Shown: one piece after another, positions 10,357 through 22,939 of the stretch
Layout: each line of letters starts with the position of its first letter
How positions within the stretch are numbered: position 1 is the stretch's first letter
Assembly: GCA_002102555.1 (NCBI GenBank)
Contig: MCFL01000023.1
Span: 186,001 to 250,000 of the forward strand
Length of the DNA stretch: 64,000 bases
Source of the DNA: Catenaria anguillulae PL171
Taxonomy: Eukaryota; Blastocladiomycota; Blastocladiomycetes; Blastocladiales; Catenariaceae
Direction of reading: 5' to 3'
Made by a program: the position numbers and the translations under genes
The notes under the pieces: model-generated
What the model was told of the DNA's origin: nothing
The model's database searches: none
The model's input: only the letters and a program-made list of their open reading frames with translations

Positions 10357-10402
10357 ACAAATCGAGATATTCCTCGGCAGAGAATGGAGTGTATTACCAA
10401 AT

Positions 10403-11868
10403 TATTGGAGTAAAATGGATTTGAATTCCCTCAAAATGCGTGCAACCAATAAATGTTTTCATGTGTCAAAAAGAATCGGCACGGTCATGTGGACCCCAGG
10501 AGGATTTGTCCTCGAAAGTGTAGCAACGCAAGTTCTACCACAAAAGCAAACATGATCGTCAACTGTGCGAGTCCCATGTGCAACATTATCTTTCGAACGT
10601 AGCCAGTTTTCTGGCTCAATGACGCTTCGTCTTGATTCTCTCTTCGGGATTCCTGTGTAACGGATCTTTGAATGTGTCAGACATCACTCCTCTGTCTCTG
10701 CTGTCGTTGCTGTCAAACTCAATGTCCTGTACCGACGGCGGTCTTGCTTGGGTCACCACGAGTCCGGCTCAGAAACGCCGACCACAAAGAGCTGTTAGTA
10801 CGGACAGCTCGTGCGAATCGCGACCACGGTTCTCCTGGGATTAGGTAAATAGTGCCATGAGCGACCAGACCAATCGCTCCGCCGACGATGGGTTGGATTG
10901 TTCTCATCTGACCATGGAATGCATGGTTCTTAGCCTTGGGTCACGAGCGGATAACGAACATGTTCCAGAAGGAAAAATGACTTTCAGCTGAGTGAGGAAC
11001 AATGATCTGGAATCCTTTCATGAAGTTGATCATTACTACATTCAGTCTCACAACTGGCACACATCGCCACTGTCCACAGGCTGTTCACCTGGTATACATA
11101 CCTTTGAGAATCATGATCCGTCTTGGTCACACCTCATGCCTATGAATCCGTTCTATGTCCACAAATGGGCTACCGGTGTGGATTGTTGACTATTCCTGTG
11201 AGGACGCTTGCCATGTCTCACATGGCTGAAATGATCAAGCATTCATGAAATTGTTGGCGTGTGCATCGGCTGGTCACACTCCCCGAACCCGAGAATACTC
11301 CACCGGAGCCACTTGGAGGCTGGATGGAAGGTGCACTCCACAATGACAAAGCTTCACTCTCCACATTTCGAGAATATTTTTAACGACCGTCGTGTGGCGA
11401 TGCAGTCCAAAAGCTGAGGCCTTTGCAATCGTCACGCCATAACCCGTGAGCGTGTTGTTTACATTTTGCATGCAGGATGTTGCTTGCAAGATGTTGCTGG
11501 CACGGGCACGGACTATCCATCCACAAAAATGGTTGATCGGTTGTCGCTTCTGGAATACGGCGTCAAAGAATAATCATTGGCGGGTATGTTGTGTAAAGAT
11601 ATCAGCAAGGAAACGCCGTGTTCTTCTGTTTTGGCCAGATCATTGGCGGTGTGCACCATACTCGGATGGTACAATGTCACGGAGCTGAATTGGCGAATGG
11701 GTACAAAGGGGACCGACATCCCGCCGTCCATCCTCCTTCTACTTCGAAGACCATAACCAAGTGCTGAGCACATCCATTCCTCCCTTCACCTCCACTGATT
11801 CATCTTCCGCTGCAGCGCAGCCCATCCTTCACACTCAACCAACACATCTCAATTCCATCTCTGTCATA
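10403..11868. other. Intergenic stretch of about 1.5 kb, no convincing gene
   Basis: Only short frames without homology, codon bias or splice support were seen on either strand. The right end is the promoter and 5' leader of the gene at 11869. Confidence 0.5.
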
Positions 11869-12897
11869 ATGGTTCGCAAGATCGCCCTCTCCACTCTCGT
11901 GCTGGCCGCTCTGTTGCTCTCGGCTCAAACCGCGCCAGTGCCAGTTCCCCAAACCCGTGCCTGTTCCAACACGGACGACCCTGAATCCGGAGCATGCAGC
12001 ACAAGTGGCTCAAGGTTTACGACCCCGATCGTCGCCCACGACAGGGGCGCACCCGCAGCAAACGAGGGACTCGAGGTCGATGCGGCTAACGCGTTTGGCG
12101 ACGAAGAGGAAGAGGAGGAAGAAGACGCGCCGGTCGCCGTGAAGAAGCGTTCGCCTCAACAAAATGGCCGCGTTCGCCGTGGCGGAAACAACACGGACAA
12201 CGACGGAACCGACAACGGCGGACTCACAGACAACGACGGGACCGATGACGATGGCCCTCGCCGCATCCGCAACTCGCAGCCCCGGCGCCGCAAGCTTCGC
12301 CGTCGCCAGCAGCCGATCGTCAACACGGACAATGAGCTCACGGACAACGATGGTGGTTTAACCGACAACGACTTGACGGATGGCGGCCGTGCGCCCATCC
12401 CGATCCGCAGCACGTTGCGCAAGCGCCAGCAGAATGGCCGCGGTGGCGGTCGCCGTGGTGGGAATGGCAACAACACGACCGATAACGATCAGACGGATGG
12501 CAACAACACGGATGGCAACAACACCGACAACTCCGACAATGAGCGAGGCCGTGGCCGTCGTGGCGGGCAAGCGCCACCTCCTCCTTCCCAGCAGCCGCCA
12601 GCGCAACCTGGAGTTCAACCTGCTCCTCCGCAAGCTCAGCAGCCCCAATCTGCGGTTCCAGCCTCAGGACCACGCAAGCTGCGCAAACGCCAACAAAACG
12701 GTCGTGGTCGCGGCCGGCGCGGTGGAAATGGCAACAATACGGATAACGACGGGAACACGACCGATGGCGGGCGTGGAAACAGGGGTGGTAACCGTGGCGG
12801 GAACCGTGGTGGTAACCAGGGCGGCAACCGGGGTGGTCGAGGTCGTGGAGGTAACAACACTGATGGAAACAACACTGACGGAAACAACACCGATTGA
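11869..12897 (+). CDS. Secreted Asn/Asp/Gly-rich repeat protein with kexin-type sites
   Basis: 342 residues, one exon. The ATG at 11869 (context CATAATGG) opens a good signal peptide, MVRKIALSTLVLAALLLSAQ. The rest is low-complexity: an acidic block, then repeated modules. Each starts after a dibasic pair and reads QQNGRG or QQPIV, continuing into RRGGN and NNTDNDGT-type runs with many N-glycosylation sequons. Pairs lie at 12145-12150 (KR before SPQQNGR), 12301-12306 (RR before QQPIV), 12421-12426 and 12685-12690 (KR before QQNGRG). This layout suggests Kex2 cleavage into several glycosylated peptides. The Pro/Gln tract at residues ~235-270 may be a spacer. The biological role is unknown. Confidence 0.82.
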   Translation: MVRKIALSTLVLAALLLSAQTAPVPVPQTRACSNTDDPESGACSTSGSRFTTPIVAHDRGAPAANEGLEVDAANAFGDEEEEEEEDAPVAVKKRSPQQNGRVRRGGNNTDNDGTDNGGLTDNDGTDDDGPRRIRNSQPRRRKLRRRQQPIVNTDNELTDNDGGLTDNDLTDGGRAPIPIRSTLRKRQQNGRGGGRRGGNGNNTTDNDQTDGNNTDGNNTDNSDNERGRGRRGGQAPPPPSQQPPAQPGVQPAPPQAQQPQSAVPASGPRKLRKRQQNGRGRGRRGGNGNNTDNDGNTTDGGRGNRGGNRGGNRGGNQGGNRGGRGRGGNNTDGNNTDGNNTD

Positions 12898-13079
12898 GCT
12901 GAGTTGCGGCGACTGGGCGTTTGTTTTTTCCTCCGCATTTGCACATATTGTACAGTTACATGTCAAAGTTCATTCAATGAATCATTACTCTTTCGTTGGA
13001 AGCATCTCATGTCTCCGACAAGACCTATTGACAGTGTAATCAATGAAACACACATGTAGGCAAAGAGACATACAACATG

Positions 13080-16000
13080 TCACACCCCAAGCTGATGCAT
13101 TGCGTCAAAAATCGAGTCCAAGTCTTGCGTAATAAGGTCATGCAAAAAATTCGGTTCCACTGGCGTCGATTGTTCCCGCATCGAAAGTAGTTGCCCCAAC
13201 TCGAGCAAGTCCTTGTGTTCAGTCACAAGCTCCTCCCAAAACGATACAGACCCGAACGGCACGAGTGGTGGGCTACTTGATTCTGCCAATCGCGCACTGA
13301 CCAGACCAAGCTTGCGCGCGGGAGGATCGTGGTCGATGGGCTCAGGTGCCAGGCTCGTGGGTCGAACGCATGATGAAGGTTGTGATTTGGAAGCGACTTT
13401 GACATGGATGCCAGGTATGTCTTGGACGCCAAGCGCAGACCACCATCCGTCGTCGTCATCATCGTCTTGGTCCAGGTCCTTGGGTGCGCTCGAATGCTGG
13501 CGGCCTGGCTCCGGTGAGCTGCGTGAAAGAGGCGAGGCTGGCGAATGCTTGTCAATTGGAGGTGACGGCGCCAGCAACGGGCGAGAACGATCATGTGATG
13601 CGCCCGCAGAGACTTTAGGGCAAGGTAGCGGCTCGTCGCCATCGACATCCGACTCTTCGGACTTGATGGTCTCAAACATCCGTGATCGAATGGTGGATGG
13701 CCGCCCGTCCCTGCTGGCGGACAGACGCGGTGGAGGCGGCAGAGGCGGCGACGCACGGCAATGCTCCAAGCCTATGAAATCGGCATCCATATCCTCTTCT
13801 TCAAACTCGGGCGGACGTCTGGTTGGCGAGCGAGGTGGCGGAGAAGACGGCGCCAGCCCCGCTACCATTTGTCGAAAAGTAAGCGCAGGCATGACCTGAC
13901 AATGGTCCATGACACGCGACCACAGCCGTGATTGCCGCATCAACGGTGCGTTACCAAAAATGACCAAATGCTGCCTCGCTCGCGTGAGCAACACATTCAC
14001 CCGCCTCGCATCCTCGCAAAACCCGAGCTTGGCCGACCGGACAAGCGATACGAGCACCACGTGCTTTTCCTGGCCTTGAAACGCATCCACGGTTGACACG
14101 AGCCCCGGCAAGCCGTCGTCGCGGCCCGCGGCCGGCGGGCAATCGGGAAACAATTGGGTCCGCAAGTGCTGCGCTTGTGGCCGATACAGTGTGATCACGC
14201 CCACATCGGGCGCGAGCGGACCCGCCGGGGTGCGCGAGCGGGTCAGTATGTTGTACAAGTGCATCAGCTCGCGCGCCTCGCCCTGGTTCATGTAGCTGTT
14301 GTTCCTTGGCACCTTTTGTTCGGATGCGCCCAAGACACCTGCAACATCCACAAACACGACGGGCGGAAGACCTTGGATTCCGGAATCGACGAGCGCGCCG
14401 TCAACGAGCATGTTGTCGTAGAAGAGTGAATTGGCGATGCGACTGATTTGCGGATGGCACCGGTACTGTGCCCGCAATCTAACCACGGGACACCCTGCGC
14501 GCTCAAGTCGGTCAAACAGAGTCTTTTCCAGGTGGTTGTCATGTGCGCAATCCGACTCGAGCGTCGGCGGAAGCTGCTTGGGGTCGCCAACACACACGAG
14601 ATGGCGCGCGCCGAATCGCAGCGGGAGCAGTGACAGGGGCTCGGTGAGCTGGGAGCACTCGTCGAGAACAACCAGCCCAAAGCGCTCCTGATCCATACAC
14701 TCGAGGAGCGTCGACAAACAAGTTGCACCAACGACTCGGGCGGCAGAGAGCCGGTTCGTTCCGATTTGCTCGATTGCCTTTGCCAACAGGTCGCGCTCCT
14801 TGTCATCCGACGCACGAGCGAGTTGGTCTTGCAGATCGCGCAGGTCGTCTTGCTTTTTGGAAGCGGCGGCTCGGGGAAGGACAAGTTTGGAAATCTTTTT
14901 CAGATTGCCGACGCGGACAAAGTGGAGAAAGTCTTTGGAAATCAGCGACTCAAGGATGCGGTCGACGGCCACATTGGTATTGGAAGATAACAGCATTCGG
15001 AGGTCCGCGGGCAGTTCAGCCGTATCAGCGCCAATGCATTCGGAGAGAATATTGAGCGCACGGTGGAAGAAGATGACCATGACGGTGACGAGGTGCGACT
15101 TCCCGCTGCCAAACACGCCTTGGACCAAAGTCACTGACGTATCTTTTGTCCGCAGGTTGTTGGCCCACGTTGACAGCACTTCAGACTGGGCAGCATTGAG
15201 TCCGTACTCGTCCGCAACGGCTGACACAAGCTGGGTGTAGGTGACATCTGGAATGCTTGCGAAGTAGCCTGCCTCCGGAGCGGCTTGCTGCACCTCGAGA
15301 GACTTTGGGTAATTGAGAAGCATGGGCATGAGCGGAATGCTGTCGAGGCTGTAGTCGAGATGGGAAATTTCGGCAAGCTCGTTGCATTGAAACAAGCGAA
15401 TGGCATAGTAGCACGCGTTTGTGTCAGGCCGAAACGATTTGAGTGACTTCATCTGCAAGTTGCAACGGAAATCAAGGGGGAGCAGTAAGTAATCGAACCG
15501 TGTGTGCAATTTGACAGAAAATTGTATCAGTACTTCAACGCCATGGGAAGCACCAAAAAAGGTGGACACCATAAATTGCCCATCCTTGAACGTGCGATCT
15601 GTCGCAACGACCCACAACTCGTCCTTTGAGTATGCTGGCATGCGGTCTTGCACAATCAAGGAAAATGTGTTGCCACCCATCATCTGATGCACGTTAAACC
15701 GGGCCCTAACATGCATTGCCAATCCATCCGATCGACACGCTCCTTGCAGCTCGTCGTCAGAAAACTGGCCTCCGCGACGAGACTTTGTGAGGTGATCCAC
15801 CGTCCTGGTGTACTCGTTGGCAATTGCCGTGACCTGAGCCTGAATGTGCTCATAGAGCGCGGAGCGAAACACGTTGCGGTACTGCTGGACGCCCGTGAAC
15901 GTGTTTGGAATCTCCTGCTTGCGTTTGTTTTTTGTGTAGTTTGAGCGGAAGCGGAGTACACCCGAGAATGCGATGGAGGTCGTCGAATTGGTGTTGGATC

Positions 16001-17806
16001 CGCCAAGACGAGTCAGTCCACCAGCAGCGGCAAGGCGAGGAGGTGCTGGCGGCAGAGGTCCAGGTGATGGAGGTGGGGGCGCCGCACGGACCATGGGTGG
16101 AGCCAGTATAGAATCCATTGAGGTTGCATGCAAAGGGGGAGGATGCTGCGGAAAGCCGTGTGCCGTTGTCGCCAATGCAGGAGCGGGTGGTGCTGGACGA
16201 GCGACCGAGGCAAGAAAGGGGGTTTGCTGGTGTTGAGGACTTGGCAGCACCTGTTGCACGCCGGAAGCGGATCCAGCGAGGGACGACGCGGATTGTTCGC
16301 GCATAGTCGGTGCATCGATTTCCATGGCATTCAAGTCAATGCCTGCGGCAAATGCAGCATCGTCCTCACCAAACCACAAATCCTCCTCCGCGGCTTCAAC
16401 AGCTGCACGAAACGGACACTGGGTCGGTATGACCGGGCGGGTCGGTGGTCCACCAGATTGAGGCAGGCGAGCCATTGACGACGCCGAATCTTTGGACTGA
16501 GCGTCTGCTGCGAACGGGGGAGATGAAGATGATGACCGCTCGGGATCGCTTGGAGTGCGGGTAGGAGTCGACACTTTGCTTGCTGGGACAAAGCGGTGCA
16601 GAGGCGTGGCGGGTTCCGGTACTCGAGTGGTGGTGGATGAGGATGAGGAAAGGGCTGAGCGAGGTGGAGTGGATTCTCGCGAGGACAGCAATGGAACAGT
16701 GAACTGACGCTTGATGGGTGGAAGTACAATGGGAACGCTCGCCGCTGCCAGAGGAGCCGGAGCCGGAGCGCGAGGAGCATCGGGTACCGTGGAAACCGAA
16801 TCCCCTTCGATTTGACAGTCGATGGTGACAAGGACGCGGTCAAATTCGAGCTCATCTCCAGCACTTGGCGGTTTCTTGACAAATAATCTGGCCATGCAAC
16901 ATGAAGAAATGGTGAGTGCTATCATCCTGTGCAGCAAAATGATGGGCATGTCGTACGAGTCTGTCACACGATCGCTTTCCTCCCTATACAACTCCAAGCG
17001 GCCGTTTGACAACAACACACATGTTCCATCATTCCACGACTTGTTCTTTTTCGTCTTTTGATCCGTCCACGTTACACGATAGGTTGCAGCAACTGGTTCC
17101 GCTGTCTTTTTGTAGCGTTTTGAAGCCGGGGCATTTGTCTACATACGTAAATGGAAAGCCGGAGATGAACGAATGATGCTTGGGATGAGGAATGTCAGTC
17201 GTAGGCACGAACCGATATCGATCCCGTATTACCTGCAACACTTGCCAGTCGCTTGACGGATCCAGCCCGTGGGAGCCCAGCACCCGATGCTGGTCGACGC
17301 AAGCCGCCTGCAAACCCGCGGGAAAGCGTTGGCGCGGCAGCAGGCTGGGCGGGACGGCCTTGAGGAATGTTTACCTTCGGTTGCTGAGCCGAATAGGGCG
17401 TTCGAGATCGGGCAAAGTATTGTTGTGCGGCATACTCTGCCTCTGCGTTGTTTGGACCGTCAATAACGATAGTGTGGAATCGAGTGCAGATCTCGGAGCC
17501 GTCAAGCAACTGATCCTGAGTGATCGATGTGAGGCTGATGAGTTGTGGACGGGGTTGAGCGTCAATACTTGCCGAGAGATACAAAGAGTCAAGCTGAACG
17601 TCAACGCACAGCTCAAGGCTTTTCTTGTTTCCGTCGTACAAGCGTGCCTGAGGCGACAGTCGTCAGTGCTGACGGGCCCAAATCGGATGGAAAAATGTCA
17701 TGATCTCGCGTACAGTCTGGTCGGCCGGATAGTATGCAATCGTTCCGTCATGGTACTTGATCTGCTTCTTGGCGTTCTGCCGGTATTGGACATGGTACGC
17801 TTGCAT
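13080..17806 (-). CDS. ZGRF1-like SF1 helicase with two DUF2439 domains
   Basis: Four exons (17806-17714, 17647-17233, 17101-16957, 16887-13080; introns 66, 131, 69) give about 1486 residues. Two N-terminal DUF2439 modules are visible. The first is YHVQYRQNAKKQIKYHDG through LYDGNKKSLEL. The second is YRVTWTDQKTKKNKSWNDG through GDELEFDRVLV. After a disordered Ser/Pro stretch the UPF1-type helicase follows: Walker A GVFGSGKSHL, Walker B VVLDECSQ, GDPKQLPPT, AQYRCHPQIS, VDAFQGQE and VNVLLTRARQHL. ZGRF1 is a DNA helicase of recombination and crosslink repair; yeast Mte1 carries the same N-terminal domain. No zf-GRF finger was seen. The 131-base intron (17232-17102) is the least certain join. 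Confidence 0.85.
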
Positions 17807-18272
17807 GACAATGGACAGTGGACGTCTTCGGGTGAGAGGAGGCAGTTCGTGATTGACCCCACAGTCGATTGCCACATGGGATGGCGCAGGAGCTGTTGGT
17901 GGACGATGGTCGGGAAGGCGAAAGCGAATTGCTTCGGCTTGGGTCTCTGGAGGATTTGCATCGAGTCGATGGAGCAAAAATGGCATGTCACATGGGCCAC
18001 AATGTCGAGCAGTGACGAGCACGAGGTCAAGATAAATTGGTATTCCAACATGGTAGAACCAAACTTGGCTATCGAAGTGACTCACACCAGCCACCCTACT
18101 CACACCCGACCTATACTCACACCCAGACTCAGACTCCCACCCATCCACCTCGACAGGCATGCACAACTTTGCATTTTTCGGCACTGGCGTACAAAACTAA
18201 AATGATTGCATTCACAAATACGTACAATCGCCAAATGTCAAGACCCAATCCACATGCACTTTCTCACCAAAG
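17807..18272. other. Intergenic stretch between helicase start and nucleoporin stop
   Basis: On the minus strand a frame stays open through much of 17807-18184 but shows no domain; it is probably the helicase leader. A CA-rich tract of ACTCACAC and ACCCA words lies at about 18080-18150. Confidence 0.45.
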
Positions 18273-21200
18273 TCACGCCATCGTGTTCAACCCAGGCCGC
18301 ACTGGCTCGTACAACCACTCGGAGTCGTACCCTGTCGCAGATCGCACATCGTCGGCATACCTGAGCATCATGTCCTTGGCCTTGCTCGAGTCCCCGCACT
18401 CCTTGATGGCAACAATGAGGTCTTTCAGACGACTTGGATCATGGCGGAGCAAGTGGCCACCATCCTCGCGGTCAACATCCGTCGGCAAGCCCGTTGCGGC
18501 CATGTCGCGCAAGTACCACGACTCGCCATGGACCTGGTGCAAGATGCACGCAAGCGAAATCTCGTCAAACATGCGCGTCATGAGGCTTTGTTGAATGACA
18601 AATGTCTACAAATGAAATCGAAATGTTAGCAAATGGCTAGCTCACCCAAGCCACAGCAAAAAGAAATTCGTAACGAACCTTGCCAATGTGCGGCGCCAAC
18701 TCATTCTGATGCACAAGCACCATCCGGAAACTCTTGTGCGGGACCGCCGTCAACTGACCCTGTGCCTCGCCCAACGCCTGCAGGGCCAGCTGCGCCCACT
18801 CATGCACCTCATCCATGCGACTCCAATCCTCCACGCCGTGCCCGCTTGCATCCTCAACGACCACGCCCACGCGCGAGGCGACCGCGCACGCGGCACCCCA
18901 GAGCGCACGTGCCTGGTAATACGCATACTTTGCCGCCTCGAGCGCATTCATCTCCTCGTCCGCGATGTGCAACCGCCACAGCATCTCGTACACGTTTGCG
19001 CGCTCTTCGTACATGCCCACAACCACTGGCAAGCCGCGCGGCGTCAATCCAATGGGTCCCTCGTCCTTGGCCTTTTGCAACAGCATGCCAAGCTTGGCCT
19101 TGACTGTATCGATCACAAACGCCTTGAGCCCGAGCATTGGGTGAATGGTAATGTGCGCTGGATCCATCCTGTCGACCAAATGCGCAACACGATTCTTGAC
19201 CTTTGTCTTGGGCACAATGTGCTCGGGCATCTGGTTCATGAACGTCAACACCACGATGGCCTGATGTACATCTCCTGCTTGCAAGTATGCCGAAAACGCC
19301 TGGCCAAGCAACTGTGCCGCCTTGGCCTGCACATTCTTATACATGGCCTCGTCCTTTTTTTGCAAGTCGGCCCGCAAGCACTCATTCACCAGCAAATCGG
19401 CGACGCCGTCAAACAGCTTGGCTGCAACGGGATGCATGCCGCGGTCCAGCATACAGCTCGCCGCCGTCTCGCCAAGCAACAACCATTCTGTGCGAATCAA
19501 GGGCTCGAGCGCCTTGGCTTCCTTTTGAAGCGCTTCAAGCAGCGCATCGACAACCGCCTGAACTCCCGAGACGGCCTGGTCCGCCGCGCCGCGCTGCCAC
19601 TCGGCAACGACCTGCTGCAATGCATGCAAAAACCGACCGGGTGGGCACTCTGGATCGTGTGCATCCAGCAAGGCTTCCACAGCAGGCGCAGGTGCAAACA
19701 TGACAAACTTTGTGCGCTCGACTGGCGTCCACTCGCGCGCCCGGGCCATGGCAGACGCCAGCTGACCGGCGGCCCACTGGTCGACGCGCGCGCCGGTGGG
19801 GGCGTGCTGCGTGAGTGTGAGCAGTGGCATGGCCTCGGAAACGAGCAGGTCGGGCATCCGGAAGAGGTCGAGGACACGGTCGAGGACGAGCTTGGGCGAC
19901 ACGAGCTGCTTGCGGTCCGCGGCAAGGGTCTTCACGAAAAGCGATACTTGAACAATGGCGCGGGCAAGATTTTGCTGGTCAACAAGCAGGTCGTGGAGGA
20001 GCGGCACAACAATGTGAGGAACGGCAATGCCCCCTGTTGCCGGCGTCGAGCTAGTTGGAGGAGCTGCGTCGGCAGCCAGTGCATCCAGGGCAGCAGAAAT
20101 GGTGTGTGCCACCTCCTTGATCCCTGCATCGGCCACAATGCGCATTTGCAAGTTCTGCACCTCGTTCAACACCTCGTCACTCAACTTGCTGACCCACTCG
20201 AGAATAGCCTCGGAAAACGACTGCGCCACCAACGCATCTGCTCCACGGCGCACGGCCGCATCGAGCGAGGCAGCGGATGCACCCATTTGCGCGACGGCCG
20301 CAAGCGTGGCAGCATCGGCAACGGCCCATGCATCCGCAAATGTTGGTGTGACGCCTGCGACAGCATCCACGAACCGATCGGGCCGTTGGATCGCCATGCC
20401 GAGGGCATCGACCATGGCGTCTGCGGCCGTCGACTGGCGGATCAAACTGAATCCTGCGCGCTTGATGACGAGCAACATGCCTGCGTTGAGCTGAGCTTGC
20501 ATGGCCACGGGGTCCACGGGGATATCTGGCGCCGCCGCATCGTCTTGCTGCGGTGCATCTTGATCCATGTCTTCGTCGTCTTGATCAGTCGGTACATTGG
20601 CAACGAGGGCAGGTGCGACCACGCGAACCACGGCAACCGTTTCGGTATCCAACGCGAGCGCACGGCTCACATACTCTTCAATTCCCTTGACAGTCGCCTC
20701 GAGCGCCATGTGCGGGTACATCATGGTGTACGCCTTTGCGACCTCGGTCATGTACAATGCCGGATCTGCCGCCGCCGACATGGTTGTTGCGTGCACGTGG
20801 TACTCTGCACAGAATGCGCGCAGCGCGCGGAAAACCGCCGACGACCCATTGGCCGTGCGTTGCGTGGTTGCAGTGGGCATGCGTGCCCATGCGGCACTCG
20901 GCTGGGTTGCGAGGTTGATGCCGAGCATGACGGACCCGTTGGAGCGGTCCACGTTCTTGTATTGCGCGGCAAGGACAGTGTCCGAGAGCCAGGTTGCCGA
21001 CACAAACGTCGCAGAAGCCGATTCGAGATTGCCCAATGCTGGCTCGATCGAGGGCAAGGCCGAAAAGTCGCCAACGGTTGGCGTGGAGCGATCGGACGAT
21101 GAAAGTGTCACTTTGGCCGAGTACCACGCGCCAAGATTTGTGCGGATTGCGACGAGCGCAAGGTCCGAGCCGGGGGCCGAATGGACGTGGAAGGAGACGG

Positions 21201-22312
21201 CATGTTGCTTTTCTTTGCGGCTTTTCGAGGAGGCGAAGCTGGTCGGGACCAGGGGCTCGTCCAACGCAATTTTGAGACTGTGCGCGTTCAAGACACGCAG
21301 CGCGCCGTCGGGCGAGAGCGCAGCAACAAAGGATTGTTTACCCAGGTGGAAGATCTCCATGTGAGTCGGCGCGGCACGGAACCAGTTGCCCAAATAGCGG
21401 AGACTTTCGGTAATGGGTCCGTAGTCGATGGATTCCACGAGATAGTCAACTGGGCACATGGCAGCAAAATGGCATGAGTGAATCTTACTTGGGAAAACGT
21501 AGATGTAAAAGGAAAATGAACGACAATGTACTTTTGCTCTTCCAAGAGGACGGAACAGGGCTGGTGCCGTCCCACTCGTTGTACACGGTCAGAATGTACG
21601 GGAAATGATATCCCGGCAGCGCAAGGAACAATCGATTGTCGTGCATGAGAGCCATGGACGCGACCCTTTCCACCTGGCGAACCTCCTTGCTCCCAAACCG
21701 TGCCTCCACCACCATGTTGACACCCTTGACTGCAAGGGCAGCAATGGTCGGAATCTTGATTCGAACCGCGAGCAAGCGCTTGTCCATGGGGACATACATT
21801 AAAATGTCGAGCACCTCATACGCCGACGATGGCGTCGTGGCCAGTGCGCTGCGGATGCTCAACACAAATGCGACATGTGCGCCGGGCAACCCAAGAGTCA
21901 CCTCGCGCGTGTCTGAGGGAAGAGCTGCGGGGAACACGAGAGTCAAGCGCGACCCGTATTGTGGTTGGAAGGCATCGGCAACGAGTTCGGTGGCACGGCG
22001 GTTGCTGAGCGGGAGGTAGGATTGGCCTGCAGGCTCGAGGTACCAGTGGACGGGCGGCAGCGACGGGTTGTAAATAGTGGCTCCAGCAAGCGAGCCCCGA
22101 AAGTTGGCGAGCGGATCCGGCGTGGGATTGACCGAACCGAATGAGGGCGACGTTGAGCGTGCAGATGATTGGGCATTGCCGAGGTTGAGAGCCGGCGAGT
22201 CGGTTGTCACTTGGACTCCGGGGAACACCCTGTGCGAGTCCCAGTCAAATAGGATGGCCGTTTCGCGAATAGGGCTGGTTTGCTCTTGCTCTTGAGAAGG
22301 AAGGGCAGCCAT
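18273..22312 (-). CDS. Nucleoporin of the NUP160/Nup120 type (probable)
   Basis: Exons 22312-21532, 21449-18679 and 18605-18273 (introns 82 and 73 bases, phases consistent) give 1294 residues. The N-terminal ~450 residues are strand-rich with beta-propeller-like repeats (for example SFVAALSPDGALRVLNAHSL). The remainder is an Ala-rich alpha-solenoid ending SEWLYEPVRPG. A propeller-solenoid chain of this length, with motifs such as MYEERANVYEMLWRLHIADE, best fits the Y-complex scaffold nucleoporin Nup120/NUP160, but other propeller-solenoid proteins remain possible. The ATG at 22312 (MAALPSQEQEQ) is the first ATG in frame. No signal peptide or membrane helix. Confidence 0.6.
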
Positions 22313-22939
22313 GGCGACGGTGGTTGGTGGTTGAAGGGTCCCAGGGCTGTGATCGAAGTGATGGTTTGGCAGCAAACAGCGGAACTTCGGCTGAAGGGGT
22401 GCGGTAACGCCGGATCAGAGCGGCGGGGTGTTAGATGTTGATTGCGCTGTGCCGCTTACAGCAGCTAGATGCATAGGATGAGTGAAGGCAACGTTGATAT
22501 TCGCGGCCTCTGCCATTTGACGCACAAATGCAGATCAGGTACAGAGGGGCCGCCGATCGGAGTTTGCAGCCTCACGATCGCAACGGTGCTTGAGCCTGAC
22601 CGCCGATTCTTTTCCTCGCCCGCTTCATCTTCATGATTTGGGGAAAATTGTGTGTATCTGTATATGCATAGATCCCAAGAGGCAGAACAAGGAGCGAAAT
22701 GGAAAAAACCAGAAATGGAGGAAATGACAAAAAAGAAAAAAAAAAATAGACAAAAGAAAAACGCAAGTCGCAACAAGATAAAAACAGCGGGGAGACGGAA
22801 GGCAGAGGCAGGAGGAGAGGATCAGTGGGCAATTAGAATTAACCAATTGATGAAAGTGGAGAACTCTTGGAGTGTCTCTCTCTGAGTGACACGACGGTAA
22901 TCCAGATTCAACAACAAAAATGGATGTCAACGGAAATCA
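22313..22939. other. Intergenic stretch with purine-rich 3' flank
   Basis: It holds the nucleoporin promoter (right of 22312) and, at about 22670-22830, an A/G-rich tract including runs of A, which is U/C-rich in the transcript sense of the gene ending at 22940. No gene seen. Confidence 0.5.

Larger units (their letters stand above)
8188..10402. repeat. Palindromic locus A: inverted duplication of a secreted-protein gene
   Basis: The arms 8188-8877 and 9711-10402 are near-identical inverted copies, each holding promoter, two-exon gene and the start of the 3' flank. They are separated by a unique spacer of about 830 bases. The entire locus recurs in reverse orientation at 50745-52845: the spacer side next to each gene matches in inverted order, for example the block GGCTGACATGTGAGACAGCC near 9255 and its complement near 51820. 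Within a locus the two genes are more alike than the positional counterparts in the other locus. Confidence 0.9.

Noticed and set aside
13213-13899. A + strand frame of about 229 codons opposite the helicase C-terminus
   Set aside because: Antisense shadow; the minus-strand helicase motifs are unambiguous.
18688-21102. A long open frame (about 800 codons) on the + strand opposite the nucleoporin gene
   Set aside because: The amino-acid composition is His/Arg/Cys-rich without domains, typical of the complement of GC3-biased coding sequence.
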